A DNA stretch of 64,000 nucleotides, from positions 1 through 64,000 of the forward strand of contig JACAEF010000040.1 of assembly GCA_013388985.1 (NCBI GenBank), read 5' to 3'. A program made the translations under genes and the position numbers. Origin of the DNA: Rhodocyclaceae bacterium (GTDB taxonomy: Bacteria; Pseudomonadota; Gammaproteobacteria; Burkholderiales; Rhodocyclaceae). The notes beneath the pieces were generated by a model. The model did not search any database. It saw only the letters and a list, made by a program, of their open reading frames with translations, and was not told where the DNA came from. Positions 1 to 10,502 of this stretch are shown piece by piece (position 1 is the first letter of the stretch; every line of letters starts with the position of its first letter).

Positions 1-2
1 AG

Positions 3-824
3 AAGAACGCCGAAGAGACCGCGAGGAAATATGCCGCACTCTGCGATGTCTTCGTGATGGACGCCTTCGGCACTGCGCACCGCGCCGAAGCCTCGACCTA
101 TGGCATCGCCCAGTATGCGCCGGTGGCCTGTGCGGGTTTGCTGCTCACCGAAGAGCTCGAAGCGCTCGACAAGGCGCTCGCCAATCCGGCGCGGCCGATG
201 GTGGCGATCGTCGGCGGTTCGAAGGTGTCGACCAAGCTGACCGTGCTCGAATCGCTGTCCGAGAAGGTCGATCAGCTCGTCGTCGGCGGCGGCATCGCCA
301 ACACCTTCCTCGCCGCGGTGGGCAAGAACGTCGGCAAGTCGCTGTGCGAGCATGAGCTGATCCCGACCGCGAAGGCGCTGATCGAGAAGATGGGCAAGCG
401 CGGCGCCTCGATCCCGATCGCCGTCGATGTGGTCGTCGGCAAGAAGTTCGATGCCAATGAGCCTGCCGTGTTGAAGGATGCCGATGCGGTGGCCGAAGAC
501 GACATGATTTTCGACATCGGTCCGAAGAGTGCCCAGGCACTGGCCGACATCATCATGAAGGCGGGCACCGTGGTGTGGAACGGCCCGGTCGGTGTGTTCG
601 AGTTCGACCAGTTCGGCAATGGCACCAAGAAGATCGCCGAGGCGATCGCCGCGACCAAGGCGTTCACGCTCGCCGGCGGCGGCGATACCATCGCGGCGAT
701 CCAGAAGTACGGCATCTACGACAAGGTGTCCTACATCTCCACCGCCGGCGGGGCCTTCCTCGAATACCTCGAAGGCAAGGTATTGCCTGCCGTCGAGATC
801 CTCGAAAAGCGCGCCCAAGGCTGA
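3..824 (+). CDS. pgk: Phosphoglycerate kinase, C-terminal part (cut by window edge)
   Basis: Converts 1,3-bisphosphoglycerate and ADP to 3-phosphoglycerate and ATP in glycolysis, and runs in reverse in gluconeogenesis or the Calvin cycle. The reading frame is open from base 3, so the gene starts left of the window; about 273 of the usual ~390 residues are present. Recognisable pieces are the GGSKVSTKL stretch, the NGPVGVFE segment and the nucleotide-binding [13 protein letters not shown] loop near the C terminus. It is followed after 45 bases by pyk and then fba in the same direction, a glycolytic cluster common in betaproteobacteria. Confidence 0.97.
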   Translation, partial: KNAEETARKYAALCDVFVMDAFGTAHRAEASTYGIAQYAPVACAGLLLTEELEALDKALANPARPMVAIVGGSKVSTKLTVLESLSEKVDQLVVGGGIANTFLAAVGKNVGKSLCEHELIPTAKALIEKMGKRGASIPIAVDVVVGKKFDANEPAVLKDADAVAEDDMIFDIGPKSAQALADIIMKAGTVVWNGPVGVFEFDQFGNGTKKIAEAIAATKAFTLAGGGDTIAAIQKYGIYDKVSYISTAGGAFLEYLEGKVLPAVEILEKRAQG

Positions 825-869
825 ATCCTTCCTCTCGGGCCCCCGTGAGGGAGGCCCGACACTCCCCTC

Positions 870-2306
870 ATGCAACGTGCCACCAAAATCGTCGCGACGC
901 TCGGCCCGGCATCTTCCGATGCCGAGACGATCGACAGGCTGGTTGCCGCCGGCATCGATATCGTCCGCATCAATTTTTCGCATGGCACGCTCGACGAGCA
1001 TCGCCGGCGTCTCGATCTGTTGCAGGAGGCGACGCGCAAGCAGGGCCGCACCGTCGCGGTGATGGCCGACCTGCAAGGGCCGAAGATCCGCATCGGCAAA
1101 TTCGCCGGCAGCAAGATCGTCCTCAAGCCGGGACAGCACTTCATCCTCGATGCCGAGTGCCAGCTGGGCGATTCGGAACGCGTCGGCCTCGATTATCCGG
1201 AGCTGGTCGATGACGTCGTACCGGGTGACATCCTGCTGCTCGACGATGGTCGCATCGTGATGGAGGTGCTTTCCGTTCAGGATGCCGAGATTCATTGCGT
1301 GGTGCGCCAGGGGGGCGAGCTGTCCAACAACAAGGGCATCAACAAGCAGGGCGGCGGGCTTTCCGCGCCAGCGCTCACGCCCAAGGACATGGAAGACATC
1401 CAGAGCGCCGCCGACCTGCAGGTCGATTATGTCGCCGTCTCGTTTCCGAAGACCGGCGCCGATCTGCGCCTGGCGCGCAAACTGCTCGGCAAGGCGGGCT
1501 CCCAGGCCCTGGTCATCGCCAAGATCGAACGGGCCGAAGCGATCGACAATCTCGACGACATCCTGCATGCCTGTGATGGCGTGATGGTGGCGCGCGGCGA
1601 TCTCGCCGTCGAAGTGGGCGATGCCGCGGTGCCGGCACTGCAAAAGAAAATCATCCGCCAGGCGCGCGCACAGAACAAATTCGCCATCACCGCCACGCAG
1701 ATGATGGAGTCGATGATCCACTCGCCAGTGCCGACGCGGGCGGAAGTCTCAGATGTTGCCAACGCCGTGCTCGATGGTACCGATGCGGTGATGCTCTCGG
1801 CGGAAACCGCCGCGGGCGAATATCCGGTCGAGACGGTGCAGGCGATGGCGCGCATCTGTTTCGAAGCGGAAAAATCGATGGATCCGGCGGCGCTGGACCG
1901 CCATTTCCTCGATCTGGTGTTCACCCGCATCGACCAGTCGGTGGCGATGGCCGCCCTATTTACCGCCCACCACTTGAAAGTGAAGGCGATCGCGGCATTG
2001 ACGCAGACCGGCTCCACCGCATTGTGGATTTCCCGGCTCAATTGCGGCGTGCCGATCTACGCCTTGACGACGGACGTCCGGACGCGTTACAAAGTCAGCG
2101 CCTACCGGGGCGTCTATCCGTTGATGACCCGCTACAAGGGGCATGACCGCGATGAACAGCTGTTCGAGGCGGAGGAGGAACTGATCCGCGCTGGCGCCGT
2201 CGAAGTCGGTGATTTGATCGTCATCACCTGTGGCGAACCGATCGGCCAGCCCGGCGGCACGAATACCTTGAAAATCATTCGGGTCGGCGAACACCGCCCC
2301 GCCTAA
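870..2306 (+). CDS. pyk: Pyruvate kinase
   Basis: Catalyses phosphoenolpyruvate + ADP to pyruvate + ATP, the last step of glycolysis, in the cytosol. The 478 residues are full family length. The N terminus carries TLGPASS and RINFSHG, then [10 protein letters not shown]. The signature [12 protein letters not shown], the [12 protein letters not shown] metal/substrate loop and the ATQMMESM block are intact, and the C-terminal regulatory domain is present. Start ATG at 870 is the first in-frame methionine aligned with the family N terminus. It lies between pgk and fba and is probably co-transcribed with them. Confidence 0.97.
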   Translation: MQRATKIVATLGPASSDAETIDRLVAAGIDIVRINFSHGTLDEHRRRLDLLQEATRKQGRTVAVMADLQGPKIRIGKFAGSKIVLKPGQHFILDAECQLGDSERVGLDYPELVDDVVPGDILLLDDGRIVMEVLSVQDAEIHCVVRQGGELSNNKGINKQGGGLSAPALTPKDMEDIQSAADLQVDYVAVSFPKTGADLRLARKLLGKAGSQALVIAKIERAEAIDNLDDILHACDGVMVARGDLAVEVGDAAVPALQKKIIRQARAQNKFAITATQMMESMIHSPVPTRAEVSDVANAVLDGTDAVMLSAETAAGEYPVETVQAMARICFEAEKSMDPAALDRHFLDLVFTRIDQSVAMAALFTAHHLKVKAIAALTQTGSTALWISRLNCGVPIYALTTDVRTRYKVSAYRGVYPLMTRYKGHDRDEQLFEAEEELIRAGAVEVGDLIVITCGEPIGQPGGTNTLKIIRVGEHRPA

Positions 2307-2339
2307 TCAACCACATCCACCGACAAGAGGAGAACCTCA

Positions 2340-3404
2340 ATGCCACTCGTATCCATGCGCCAACTGCTGGACCACGCCGCCGAACACGGCTACGGCCTGC
2401 CCGCGTTCAACGTCAACAACCTCGAGCAGATCCAGGCCATCATGGAGGCTGCCGAGGAAACCAACAGCCCGGTCATCATGCAGGGCTCGGCCGGCGCCCG
2501 CAAATACGCCGGCGAGGCCTATCTGCGCAAGCTGATCGAGGCCGCGATCGAAACCCACCCCGACATCCCGATCGTGATGCACCAGGATCACGGCGCTTCC
2601 CCGGCGATCTGCATCCAGGCGATCCGCTCGGGTTTCTCCAGCGTGATGATGGACGGCTCGCTGCTGGAAGACGCGAAGACGCCCTCCAGCTTCCAGTACA
2701 ACGTCGAGGTCACCCGCAAGGTGGTCGAGATGTCCCACGCCATCGGCGTTTCAGTCGAGGGTGAGCTGGGCTGTCTCGGCTCGCTGGAAACCGGCCAGGG
2801 CGAGAAGGAAGATGGCCACGGCGCCGAAGGCAAGCTCTCGCACGACCAGCTCCTGACCGATCCGAACGAGGCCGCCGAGTTCGTCAAGCTGACGGGCGTC
2901 GATGCGCTGGCGATCGCCATCGGCACCTCGCACGGCGCCTACAAGTTCACCCGTCCGCCCACGGGTGCGGTGCTGCGCATCGACCGCATCAAGGAAATCC
3001 ATGCCAAGCTGCCCAACACCCACCTCGTGATGCACGGCTCATCCAGCGTGCCCCAGGATTGGCTGAAGATCATCAACGAGAACGGCGGCGAAATGGGCGC
3101 GACCTACGGCGTGCCGGTCGAGGAGATCGTCGAGGGCATCAAGAACGGCGTGCGCAAGGTCAACATCGATACCGACCTGCGCATGGCCTCCACCGGCGCG
3201 ATCCGCCGCTACCTCAATACCGACCGCAAGAACTTCGACCCGCGCAAGTATCTCGCCGAGGCCCGCAAGGCGATGAAGGAGATCTGCAAGGCGCGTTACG
3301 AAGCCTTCGGCTGCGCGGGCATGGCCGGCAAGATCAAGGCGATCCCGCTCGAAAAGATGGCCGAGCGCTACAAGAAGGGCGAACTGACCGCGGTCATCAA
3401 ATAA
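2340..3404 (+). CDS. fba: Fructose-bisphosphate aldolase, class II (CbbA type)
   Basis: Zinc-dependent cleavage/condensation of fructose 1,6-bisphosphate with dihydroxyacetone phosphate and glyceraldehyde 3-phosphate; this subtype often also serves the Calvin cycle. At 354 residues it has the length of the CbbA-like class II branch. Zinc-site and active-site segments seen are [14 protein letters not shown] and [10 protein letters not shown] strong AGAGGAGAA ribosome site lies just upstream of ATG 2340. It is the last gene of the pgk-pyk-fba run and is followed by a clear intrinsic terminator. Confidence 0.97.
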   Translation: MPLVSMRQLLDHAAEHGYGLPAFNVNNLEQIQAIMEAAEETNSPVIMQGSAGARKYAGEAYLRKLIEAAIETHPDIPIVMHQDHGASPAICIQAIRSGFSSVMMDGSLLEDAKTPSSFQYNVEVTRKVVEMSHAIGVSVEGELGCLGSLETGQGEKEDGHGAEGKLSHDQLLTDPNEAAEFVKLTGVDALAIAIGTSHGAYKFTRPPTGAVLRIDRIKEIHAKLPNTHLVMHGSSSVPQDWLKIINENGGEMGATYGVPVEEIVEGIKNGVRKVNIDTDLRMASTGAIRRYLNTDRKNFDPRKYLAEARKAMKEICKARYEAFGCAGMAGKIKAIPLEKMAERYKKGELTAVIK

Positions 3405-3430
3405 GTCCGGCCGGTTGCTCCACCATGCAA

Positions 3431-3458
3431 AACCGCCTGGTATGCCAGGCGGTTTTTT
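3431..3458 (+). terminator. Intrinsic terminator after fba
   Basis: Perfect 10-bp stem (AACCGCCTGG with CCAGGCGGTT) around a TATG loop, followed by four more T residues (six in a row counting the stem end). It starts 27 bases after the fba stop and should end the pgk-pyk-fba transcript. The remaining bases to the next gene start at 3647 show no other convincing structure or gene. Confidence 0.9.
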
Positions 3459-3646
3459 ATTCCCTGCCCCGGGAGAGAAATAGTCGGCGATGCGGGCCGG
3501 AAAAAGCCTTCGCTGATTACGCGTCCGGCATTCCGATATCCTCTCATAGCATCTCTGCCGGCCGAATGCGTCGCGGCTGGGAACTTTTCGTATCCCGCCC
3601 TGTCTGACGGCGCGGTTTTTCAACGTATTCTGAAAGGCTTCGCGCT

Positions 3647-4777
3647 TTGATTCCGATTGCAGCCCTCGGCCGTCTGCCGTCGACCTCACGACGGCCGGAA
3701 GGAAGACACCTCTCCTTCATCGTGGCCTTGCGCGCATGCGCTGCGCTCATCATCCTCTGGCACCACTTTGCCAGCTATCCGCCATTGCGCGACTGGGCGG
3801 CGCCCTTGATCGGCGACATCCTTGACTGGTTCGAGCATTATGCTCGTGCAACGCAGGTTTTTTTCGTCGTCGGCGGCTACGTCCTGGCGCGCAGCATGAG
3901 CGCGCGCGAGTGGCGCCTGCGTCACGTCGGCATCTTTGCCATGCAGCGTTATTTCCGTCTCGGCATTCCCTATCTGGCCACCATCGCAGTGATCTTGCCA
4001 GTCTATGGCTTCGCGCGTGGCTGGGTGCCCGACGACGTTCTGGGGAAGCCCGTCACGCTGCCGCAATTGCTGGCGCACCTGTTCTTTCTCCAGGATCTGT
4101 TTGGTTATGAACCCCTCTCCGCCGGGTTGTGGTTCGTCTGCATCAACTTCCAGCTGGGGCTCGTTTATGCCACCATGCTGTGGCTGCGCGACCGCCTCGG
4201 GGGTGGCGTCATCGACTACGTCGGCCTGCTTGGCTGGCCGCTGGCAATCGCATCCCTGTTCTATGTCAATCTCGACCCGGCCGCAGAAAGCTGGTGGCTC
4301 TACTTCTTTCCGCACTTTTTTCTCGGCGTCGTGATCCACCGCGCTTTGGCGGCTGGACGCGCCCATTGGGAATTCTGGATGTTTCAGGCCCTCATCGCCC
4401 TTGCCTTGTACTACGAATGGCGCTGGCGTCTGGGCATCGCCATGGCCGTGGGGTTGTTGCTATTCGCCGCCGAGAAGCTGGAATTCGGCGCCCACTGGCC
4501 GCGCAATCGAGTCATCGCCAAGCTCGGCCAGATCTCCTACAGTCTGTTCTTGATCCACTTTCCCGTCCTGGTGGCGGTTTCGGCACTCTGGGCCCGTCTC
4601 GGCTGGGTCTCTTCGACGGCTGCCGTGGCCGGCCTGGGGGTTGCCTTCGTGCTCAGCATCGCTGCCGCTTTCGTTTTCTACCGCTGGGTGGAAATGCCTG
4701 CCAGTCACATGAAGCGCAGCGTTGAGCCGGCCCTGCGCGGCAAGCGTTTGAGCATGGCGACGCAGCGCAGCGACTAA
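3647..4777 (+). CDS. Acyltransferase family 3 integral membrane protein
   Basis: Predicted multi-pass membrane acyltransferase (Acyl_transf_3 family), a group that O-acetylates or otherwise acylates surface glycans and lipids. The 376-residue protein has about ten hydrophobic segments. It has the family's early double histidine (WHH at about residues 38-40) in the first membrane segment and a [13 protein letters not shown] segment like the usual FFVLSGFL motif. The start used is TTG 3647; no better ATG precedes the first membrane segment. The gene stands alone between the fba terminator and the oppositely oriented trpC, whose stop it overlaps by 4 bases. Its base composition looks less GC-rich than its neighbours, which may mean transfer. 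The substrate cannot be told. Confidence 0.8.
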   Translation: MIPIAALGRLPSTSRRPEGRHLSFIVALRACAALIILWHHFASYPPLRDWAAPLIGDILDWFEHYARATQVFFVVGGYVLARSMSAREWRLRHVGIFAMQRYFRLGIPYLATIAVILPVYGFARGWVPDDVLGKPVTLPQLLAHLFFLQDLFGYEPLSAGLWFVCINFQLGLVYATMLWLRDRLGGGVIDYVGLLGWPLAIASLFYVNLDPAAESWWLYFFPHFFLGVVIHRALAAGRAHWEFWMFQALIALALYYEWRWRLGIAMAVGLLLFAAEKLEFGAHWPRNRVIAKLGQISYSLFLIHFPVLVAVSALWARLGWVSSTAAVAGLGVAFVLSIAAAFVFYRWVEMPASHMKRSVEPALRGKRLSMATQRSD

Positions 4778-5613
4778 GAGGGGGAGATGCTACGCGGCGC
4801 CGGCAGGCCCGAATGCCGGAACAGCCGCGCCAGTTCCGCGCCGGGTGAGGGCGCGCGCATGAAAGCCTCGCCGACCAAGAAGGCATGCACACCATGCTGC
4901 TTCATCAGCGCGACGTCGTCGGGCGAAAGGATGCCGGACTCGGTGACGACGATGCGCCCGGCCGGGATGCGCTCCAGTTGCGACAAGGTGGTGTCGAGGC
5001 TCACCTCGAAGCTGCGCAGGTTGCGGTTGTTGATGCCGATCAGCGGTGTCTTGAGCTTGAGCGCACGGTCGATCTCACCCGCATCGTGGCTCTCGACCAG
5101 CACCGCCATGCCCAGCGAGAAAGCAAGATCCTCGAGTTCTTGCATCTCGCCATCGCTGAGCGCGGCGACGATCAGCAGGATCGCATCGGCGCCCATTGCG
5201 CGGGCTTCATAAACCTGATACGGGTCGATCATGAAGTCCTTGCGCAGCACCGGCAGCGTGCAGGCGTCACGGGCCTCGCGCAGGTATTCCGGTGAGCCCT
5301 GGAAGAACTGCCGGTCGGTGAGCACCGAGAGGCAGGCGGCGCCATGCTTTTCGTAATCGAGGGCGATCTCCGCAGGCCTAAAATCCGGCCGGATCACGCC
5401 TTTCGACGGGCTGGCCTTCTTGATCTCGGCGATCACCGCGGTGCCGGGTGCCGTGTCGCCAGCGCCGACTTTCGCGCGGATCGCGCCGACGAAGTCACGC
5501 GCCGGGGGCTGCCCTTCGGCCTCGGCACGGATCGTCGCCAGCGGCTTGGTGGCTGCTGCAGCGGCGACTTCCTCGCGCTTGACGGCGAGGATTTTCTGCA
5601 GGATATCGCTCAC
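4774..5613 (-). CDS. trpC: Indole-3-glycerol phosphate synthase
   Basis: Closes the indole ring in tryptophan synthesis, converting CdRP to indole-3-glycerol phosphate. At 279 residues it is slightly longer than usual (~260-270). The [14 protein letters not shown] strand, the [22 protein letters not shown] region and the GINNRNL segment are intact. Immediately before [14 protein letters not shown], residues about 48-57 ([10 protein letters not shown]) are encoded by a copy of the dispersed 25-bp repeat at 5448-5472, which probably accounts for the extra length. It is the last gene of minus-strand trpG-trpD-trpC and overlaps the trpD stop by 4 bases. Confidence 0.96.
   Translation of the reverse strand: MSDILQKILAVKREEVAAAAATKPLATIRAEAEGQPPARDFVGAIRAKVGAGDTAPGTAVIAEIKKASPSKGVIRPDFRPAEIALDYEKHGAACLSVLTDRQFFQGSPEYLREARDACTLPVLRKDFMIDPYQVYEARAMGADAILLIVAALSDGEMQELEDLAFSLGMAVLVESHDAGEIDRALKLKTPLIGINNRNLRSFEVSLDTTLSQLERIPAGRIVVTESGILSPDDVALMKQHGVHAFLVGEAFMRAPSPGAELARLFRHSGLPAPRSISPS
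5448..5472 (+). repeat. Dispersed 25-bp repeat, copy 1 (inside trpC)
   Basis: Reads GTGCCGT, GTC, then GCCAGCGCCGACTTT on the plus strand. It lies in frame in trpC (minus strand), where it encodes KVGAGDTA. It fits the window-wide consensus fully. Confidence 0.85.
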
Positions 5614-6632
5614 AGGACGTGGGTGACTTTCACGAATTCTTCGAGTTTCGCCAGCGCCCGGCCGCTCTCGATGGTTTCACGCGCGCGGGCGATGCCGGCG
5701 CCGATGTCCGGGACGAGATTGGCGGTGTAGAGCGCGGCGCCGGCATTCAGGCAGACGATTTCCAGTGCCGGACCCGGCTGGTTGTGCAGGACACCGAGGA
5801 TGCGCCCCTTCGATTCGCTGGCATCCGCGACCCGGAGGTTGCGCGTGGCGATCATCGCCAGGCCGAAATCCTCCGGATGGATTTCGTATTCGCGCACTTC
5901 GCCGTCCTTGAGTTCACCGACCATCGTCGCTGCCCCGAGCGAGATTTCGTCCATGCCGTCCTTGCCGTGGACGACCAGCACGTGCTGCGCGCCGAGCTCC
6001 TTCATCACGCGCACACAGATGCCGACGAGGTCGGGGTGGAACACGCCGAGCAGCGAATTGGGCGCGCCGGCCGGATTGGTCAGCGGTCCGAGGATGTTGA
6101 AGATGGTGCGCACGCCCATCTCGCGGCGCACTGGCGCGACGTTCTTCATTGCTGGGTGGTGGTTCGGCGCGAACATGAAACCCATGCCGGTCTGCTCGAT
6201 GCAGCGGGCCACCTGCGGCGCCTGGAGGTCGATTTTCGCTCCCAGCGCTTCGAGCACGTCGGCGGCGCCGGATTTGGATGACACGCCGCGGTTGCCATGC
6301 TTGGCGACCGTGGCGCCGGCCGCGGCGGCGACGAACGCGGCGGCCGTGGAGATGTTGAAGGTGTGCGAGCTGTCGCCGCCGGTGCCGACGATGTCGACGA
6401 AATGCGGATTGTGCGGCACCTCGACTTTGGTGCAGAGCTCGCGCATCACCTTGGCCGCGGCGGTGATCTCGCCGATGGTTTCCTTCTTCACGCGTAAGCC
6501 AGTAAGGATCGCCGCGATCATCACCGGCGAAACCTCGCCTTTCATGATCTGCCGCATCAGGTGCAGCATCTCGTCGTGGAAGATCTCGCGGTGTTCGATG
6601 GTACGCTGCAGCGCTTCCTGCGGTGTGATCAT
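5610..6632 (-). CDS. trpD: Anthranilate phosphoribosyltransferase
   Basis: Transfers phosphoribose from PRPP to anthranilate, the second committed step to tryptophan. The 340 residues match family length. The glycine-rich [18 protein letters not shown]/metal loop and [21 protein letters not shown] are intact, as are the [15 protein letters not shown] and GPLTNPAGA segments. It sits between trpG (one base upstream) and trpC (4-base overlap), so the three are surely one transcript. Confidence 0.97.
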   Translation of the reverse strand: MITPQEALQRTIEHREIFHDEMLHLMRQIMKGEVSPVMIAAILTGLRVKKETIGEITAAAKVMRELCTKVEVPHNPHFVDIVGTGGDSSHTFNISTAAAFVAAAAGATVAKHGNRGVSSKSGAADVLEALGAKIDLQAPQVARCIEQTGMGFMFAPNHHPAMKNVAPVRREMGVRTIFNILGPLTNPAGAPNSLLGVFHPDLVGICVRVMKELGAQHVLVVHGKDGMDEISLGAATMVGELKDGEVREYEIHPEDFGLAMIATRNLRVADASESKGRILGVLHNQPGPALEIVCLNAGAALYTANLVPDIGAGIARARETIESGRALAKLEEFVKVTHVL

Positions 6633-6633
6633 G

Positions 6634-7200
6634 TCATTTCCCTTCGAGAAAGTTCTTCAGCAGGGCATGCCCATGCTCGGTCATGATGGATTCGGGGTGG
6701 AACTGCACGCCCTGGACCGCGCACTCCTTGTGGCGCACGCCCATGATCTCGCCATCCTCCGTCCAGGCGGTGATTTCGAGACAGTCCGGCAGCGTGTCAC
6801 GGCGGATCGCCAGCGAATGGTAGCGCGTGGCATTGAAGGGGTTGGGCAAACCGCTGAAGATGCCGACGTTGGCGTGATGCACCGGCGAGATCTTGCCGTG
6901 CATCAGCTGCCTGGCATGGACGATCTCGCCGCCGAAGGCATAGCCGATACTCTGATGTCCAAGGCAGACGCCGAGGATCGGCAGCTTGCCGGCGAACGTC
7001 TTGATCGCCTCCACCGAGATGCCGGCTTCCTTCGGCGAGCAGGGACCCGGTGAGATCACCAGGTAATCCGGGGACATCGCGGCGATTTCCTCGAGCGTGA
7101 TCGCATCATTGCGGTACACGCGCACGTCTTGCCCCAGCTCGCCGAAATACTGGACGAGGTTGTAGGTGAAGGAGTCGTAATTGTCGATCATCAGGAGCAT
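6634..7200 (-). CDS. trpG: Anthranilate synthase glutaminase subunit (amidotransferase)
   Basis: Class I glutamine amidotransferase supplying ammonia to TrpE; in many bacteria it is shared with para-aminobenzoate synthase (PabA). The 188 residues contain the nucleophile motif [15 protein letters not shown] and the catalytic HPES near the C terminus. The [18 protein letters not shown] start is typical. It heads trpGDC, while its partner trpE lies 15.8 kb away in another minus-strand operon, so the pathway is split as in many betaproteobacteria. Confidence 0.96.
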   Translation of the reverse strand: MLLMIDNYDSFTYNLVQYFGELGQDVRVYRNDAITLEEIAAMSPDYLVISPGPCSPKEAGISVEAIKTFAGKLPILGVCLGHQSIGYAFGGEIVHARQLMHGKISPVHHANVGIFSGLPNPFNATRYHSLAIRRDTLPDCLEITAWTEDGEIMGVRHKECAVQGVQFHPESIMTEHGHALLKNFLEGK

Positions 7201-7278
7201 GGGAAGTCCGCCTTCGGGTCGGGTCGTGACGCAAAGTCGCCATTTTCCCTCAGAAGCAGGCGCCGTGGCACTCCGGCA

Positions 7279-8568
7279 TTATCTCGTGCCTGGCTTGAAA
7301 CGGACCGGATCGAGGCCGTGGCGGGCCAGCAGCTTGTAGAACTCGGTGCGGTTGCGCCGGGCGATGCGCGCCGCCTGGGCGACATTGCCGCAGGTGGTTT
7401 TCAGCAGCTGCACCAGATAGTCATGTTCGAATGCCCTGCGCGCGTCGTCGAAGGCGGCCATTTCCCGTGCGTTCTCTTCAGCCAGCAGGCGCCGGACCAA
7501 CGAGGCCGGGACGAGCGGTGTGACCGCCAGGGCCAGCGCCTGCTCGACGATGCTGCGCAATTGCCGCACATTGCCAGGCCAGGGGGCTTCGCACAGTAGA
7601 GTCATGGCTTCGGGAGAAAAAGCCTGCGCGGTCTTGCCGGCCGCCTGCGCGGTGAAATGGGCGATGAGCAGCGGAATGTCGCCGCGTCGCGCCGCTAGAC
7701 CAGGAAGGGTCAGGGTGTTGAGCATGAAGTGGTAATAGAGGTCGGCACGAAAGCTGCCGTCATGGACGGCGGTCTCCAGCGATGGAGTGGCGGTCGCGAT
7801 GAGGCGTGCAAAACAGCGCCGCCCGGCGAAGGGGCCCATCGTGCCGATGCGTGCCTGCAGCCGGGCTTGCAAGGGGAGCGGCAGCCGCTCGATCCCGTCG
7901 AGCAGCAAGGTGCCTTCGCCATCGAGGGCCGCATCGAAGCGGGCGTCTGCCTCGGCGTCGGTGGATTCGGCACACGGCAAGACCCGAAATGGTTTCCTGG
8001 CGCGCCGGCTGCATTGGTGCATCGCACGGGCCAGCAGCTCCTTGCCGCTGCCGGGCGGTCCCTTGAGGAGGAGCGGCTGGGGATCGTCTGCGAGGCGATG
8101 GGCGGTGCGCAGCAGCTCGTCCATCGCCGGATCGGCGGAGACGATCTCGCGGCGCCAGGCCGCGTCGTCACGTTCCGCCGCGATCGGCGGCGAGAGGGCG
8201 ACCGCCGCGGCGACGCGCGCCAACAGCTCGCGGCTGTCGAAGGGTTTGGTGAGGAAGCTGAACACGCCGCGCTGGGTGGCGGCGACGGCCTCGGGGATGG
8301 TGCCATGGGCAGTGAGGATGATCACCGGCACGCTGGGTGCTTCGGCATGCAGCCGTTCGAACAGTGCGTGGCCGTCCATGCCGTCCATGCGCAGGTCGGT
8401 GACGACCGCGCGCGGCCGCTCGGCGCGGAAGATCTCCAGCGCCTCTTCCCCGGAGGCAGCCTGGGCGACCGTATAGCCGGCCGACTGGAGACGCATCGTG
8501 ATCAGTGCGAGCAGATCCCGGTCGTCGTCCACGACGAGGATGCGTGCTCCCATTGCAGCCGCGCTCAT
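7279..8568 (-). CDS. GlrR/NtrC-type response regulator lacking the sigma54-contact loop
   Basis: DNA-binding response regulator of 429 residues. The receiver domain (about 8-122) has acidic residues VVDDD and the phospho-acceptor Asp58. The AAA+ domain has Walker A GPPGSGKE (about 170-177) and the FRADLYYHF arginine-finger region, followed by a Fis-type helix-turn-helix (GNVAQAARIARRNRTEFYKLL). Two features of sigma54 activators are missing: the segment that normally carries GAFTGA is deleted, and the Walker B motif reads LLLDGIERL with Gly225 where a catalytic Glu is expected. It overlaps the lipoprotein gene by 4 bases; gene order kinase-lipoprotein-regulator matches GlrK-QseG-GlrR. It may act on sigma70 promoters or be an ATPase-dead regulator. 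Confidence 0.88.
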   Translation of the reverse strand: MSAAAMGARILVVDDDRDLLALITMRLQSAGYTVAQAASGEEALEIFRAERPRAVVTDLRMDGMDGHALFERLHAEAPSVPVIILTAHGTIPEAVAATQRGVFSFLTKPFDSRELLARVAAAVALSPPIAAERDDAAWRREIVSADPAMDELLRTAHRLADDPQPLLLKGPPGSGKELLARAMHQCSRRARKPFRVLPCAESTDAEADARFDAALDGEGTLLLDGIERLPLPLQARLQARIGTMGPFAGRRCFARLIATATPSLETAVHDGSFRADLYYHFMLNTLTLPGLAARRGDIPLLIAHFTAQAAGKTAQAFSPEAMTLLCEAPWPGNVRQLRSIVEQALALAVTPLVPASLVRRLLAEENAREMAAFDDARRAFEHDYLVQLLKTTCGNVAQAARIARRNRTEFYKLLARHGLDPVRFKPGTR

Positions 8569-8915
8569 CGGCGGATCGCCCTTTGCAGGGCCTCGCGATC
8601 GATGCGGCGCAGCGCTTCGACTTTCTTTTCGAGCGCGGCGACCTTGGCCTCGAGCTCCTCGACCTTGCGCTGTTCCTCGCGCAGCAGGCGCTGCCGCTCG
8701 GCCAGCTGGGCATGCAGCTTCTGTCTTTCGTCCTCATTGCGGCGCTGCAGTTCCGCGAGCTGTTGTTTGAGACGCGGCTTCTCGTCCTCGGCCTGACAAG
8801 GTTCCTCGCGCTGCAGTGGCTGCGCATCGGCCGGGATGGCCCGCTGCCCCGGCAAGGCGGCGCAGCCGGCGAGCAACGGTAGCAACATCAGCCAGACAAT
8901 GCGGATGGCGTTCAT
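8565..8915 (-). CDS. Small coiled-coil lipoprotein (QseG-like)
   Basis: Predicted lipoprotein of 116 residues. A short signal peptide ends in lipobox LLAGC (Cys at about 18), and residues about 45-110 are charged heptad-rich sequence (LAELQRRNEDERQKLHAQL) expected to form a coiled coil. It lies between the kinase and response-regulator genes and overlaps both by 4 bases. In enterobacterial systems a lipoprotein in this position (QseG) contacts the sensor's periplasmic part. The assignment rests on order, size and architecture, not on strong sequence identity. Confidence 0.8.
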   Translation of the reverse strand: MNAIRIVWLMLLPLLAGCAALPGQRAIPADAQPLQREEPCQAEDEKPRLKQQLAELQRRNEDERQKLHAQLAERQRLLREEQRKVEELEAKVAALEKKVEALRRIDREALQRAIRR

Positions 8916-10330
8916 GCGGACTCGGGGTTGAGGGGCAAGGTGGCGCGGAAATGCGTGATCGCCTCGTCGGGAAGGTATTCGAGCGTGCCGCGATGCGCCG
9001 TGGCGAGCTCGCGGGCGATGGCAAGGCCGAGGCCGACGCCGGCCACCGATTTCGCGGCCGGGCCGCGGTAGAACGGTTCGAAAATCATTTTACGCTCCTC
9101 CTCGGGGACACCCGGGCCTTCGTCGAACACGTCCAGCACCGCATTTTGCCGGTCGCGGGAAAGTTCGATGCGGACCGTGCCGTGGAGCGGCGAGAACTTG
9201 ACCGCATTCGACAGCAGGTTGTCGATGATGGTGGTGATCTCCTCGCGGCCGCCGACGATGGTCAGCGGCGCGAGCCGGCCGGTGATGCGCAGGTGCTTGT
9301 CGCGGGCGGCGAGCTTGTGGGTTGCCAGGATCTGCTGGATCAACTCGTCGAGCCGCAGGCTTTCGGGCTCGATGCGGTCGCGCACATGCTCGGCCTGTTG
9401 CAGCTTGAGCAGACCGTCGATGAGCGCCTGCAGCCGCAAGACGTTGCCTTGCATGATGTCGGCGATTTGCCCCTGCTGGATCGACAGCGGACCGCCGACG
9501 CCGTCGGCGAGCAGACTGGTGCCCTCGCGCAGCGCAGCGAGCGGCGTTTTCAGCTCATGCGAGACATGGCGCAGGATGCGCGTGCGTTCTTCTTCCAGGG
9601 CCAGCATGCGTCTGCGCAGCCAGTCGAGCCGTTTGCCGATCCAGCGCAGATCGTCGGTGCCCTTGAGCACGATGGGTCGGTCGAGCAGATTGTTGCCCAG
9701 CGCGATCACCGCGCGTTCGACGCCATGGAACAGTTGCGCGACCGTGCGTTGTCCCACCCAGAACAGCAGCAGCGCCAGCAGGAGCGCCGCGGCGATGGCG
9801 AACAACAGTCGCTGTTGCAGCGTTTCCGCTTCCTTGCGAAACGTCTGCCGTTCCATCTCGCTGATCTGGTCGATTTCCTTGACCAGGCTGCTGATGCGGC
9901 TTTTGAGAGCCTCGAAGGCACCGAGCAGCGGCTGCGGGTCGTGCGCCTCGACCAGCAAGGGGGGCCGTGCGGCGGATTCGATCGTGCGTAGCGCATCGAC
10001 CTCTTCTTTAAGGGAAACGAGCAGTGGCAGGCGAACGAGCTCGTCCAGATGTGTCCTCCATTCCTTCTGCGCCAGCAGGTAGTCCTCGATCAGCGAAGGA
10101 TCGCGGAGCGTCTCGTATTGCCGTAGCAGGCGTTCCATGGTGAGGATGTCCTCGTCGAGTTCCCAGGCCAGCCGCGCGGCCTCCGCCGTCTCGCGCATCG
10201 AGGTCGCGCTGCGCTCGGACAGTCCCGTCAGGCTCACCGAGGCGAAAGCGATCGCGACCAGGAGCGGCAAGCCGGTCAGCAGCCAGCCGGTCAGGATCAG
10301 CCGCAAGAAGGAGCGCGGATACAGGTTCAT
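8912..10330 (-). CDS. Sensor histidine kinase (GlrK/QseE type)
   Basis: Membrane sensor kinase of 472 residues that should phosphorylate the downstream regulator. Membrane segment 1 is at about 11-36, followed by a helical periplasmic domain (about 37-172) and membrane segment 2 at about 175-193. A HAMP-like linker, the HisKA box RHVSHELKTPLAALREG (phospho-acceptor His258) and a HATPase domain with DNLLSNAVKFSP follow. I placed the start at ATG 10330 (MNLYPRSF), since the extra upstream residues look non-coding and lack a signal anchor. It is first in a three-gene overlapping operon and divergent from the fccAB-secretion operon, which it might regulate (inference from position). Confidence 0.93.
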   Translation of the reverse strand: MNLYPRSFLRLILTGWLLTGLPLLVAIAFASVSLTGLSERSATSMRETAEAARLAWELDEDILTMERLLRQYETLRDPSLIEDYLLAQKEWRTHLDELVRLPLLVSLKEEVDALRTIESAARPPLLVEAHDPQPLLGAFEALKSRISSLVKEIDQISEMERQTFRKEAETLQQRLLFAIAAALLLALLLFWVGQRTVAQLFHGVERAVIALGNNLLDRPIVLKGTDDLRWIGKRLDWLRRRMLALEEERTRILRHVSHELKTPLAALREGTSLLADGVGGPLSIQQGQIADIMQGNVLRLQALIDGLLKLQQAEHVRDRIEPESLRLDELIQQILATHKLAARDKHLRITGRLAPLTIVGGREEITTIIDNLLSNAVKFSPLHGTVRIELSRDRQNAVLDVFDEGPGVPEEERKMIFEPFYRGPAAKSVAGVGLGLAIARELATAHRGTLEYLPDEAITHFRATLPLNPESA

Positions 10331-10502
10331 GGGAACCGAATCGTAAAGAAACGCCCGGGGCGGGAAAAGTGTCGGGGTATGGCGACAGTGGAAACACTTT
10401 ATCGCATCGCCCAATATCCGCTCCGCGGTTCGCTGCCAGGAGGGCCGTCAACTGTCGCCTCGATACAGGCGGCGTTCGTCACATCGAGAAAAAGGAGTTT
10501 CC
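10331..10502. promoter_or_regulatory. Divergent intergenic region with a 9-bp inverted repeat
   Basis: The 172 bases between the kinase gene (minus) and the cytochrome gene (plus) must hold promoters for both operons. GGCGACAGT at 10381-10389 is exactly mirrored by ACTGTCGCC at 10451-10459, 61 bases apart, a possible pair of operator half-sites. An AAAGGAGTTTCC ribosome site directly precedes the plus-strand ATG at 10503. I see no convincing sigma54-type (GG-GC) promoter. Confidence 0.4.

Noticed and set aside
10331-10414. Longer N terminus for the sensor kinase (start at 10414)
   Set aside because: The extra 28 residues are Cys/His/Pro-rich and precede the natural membrane anchor; ATG 10330 gives a normal start.
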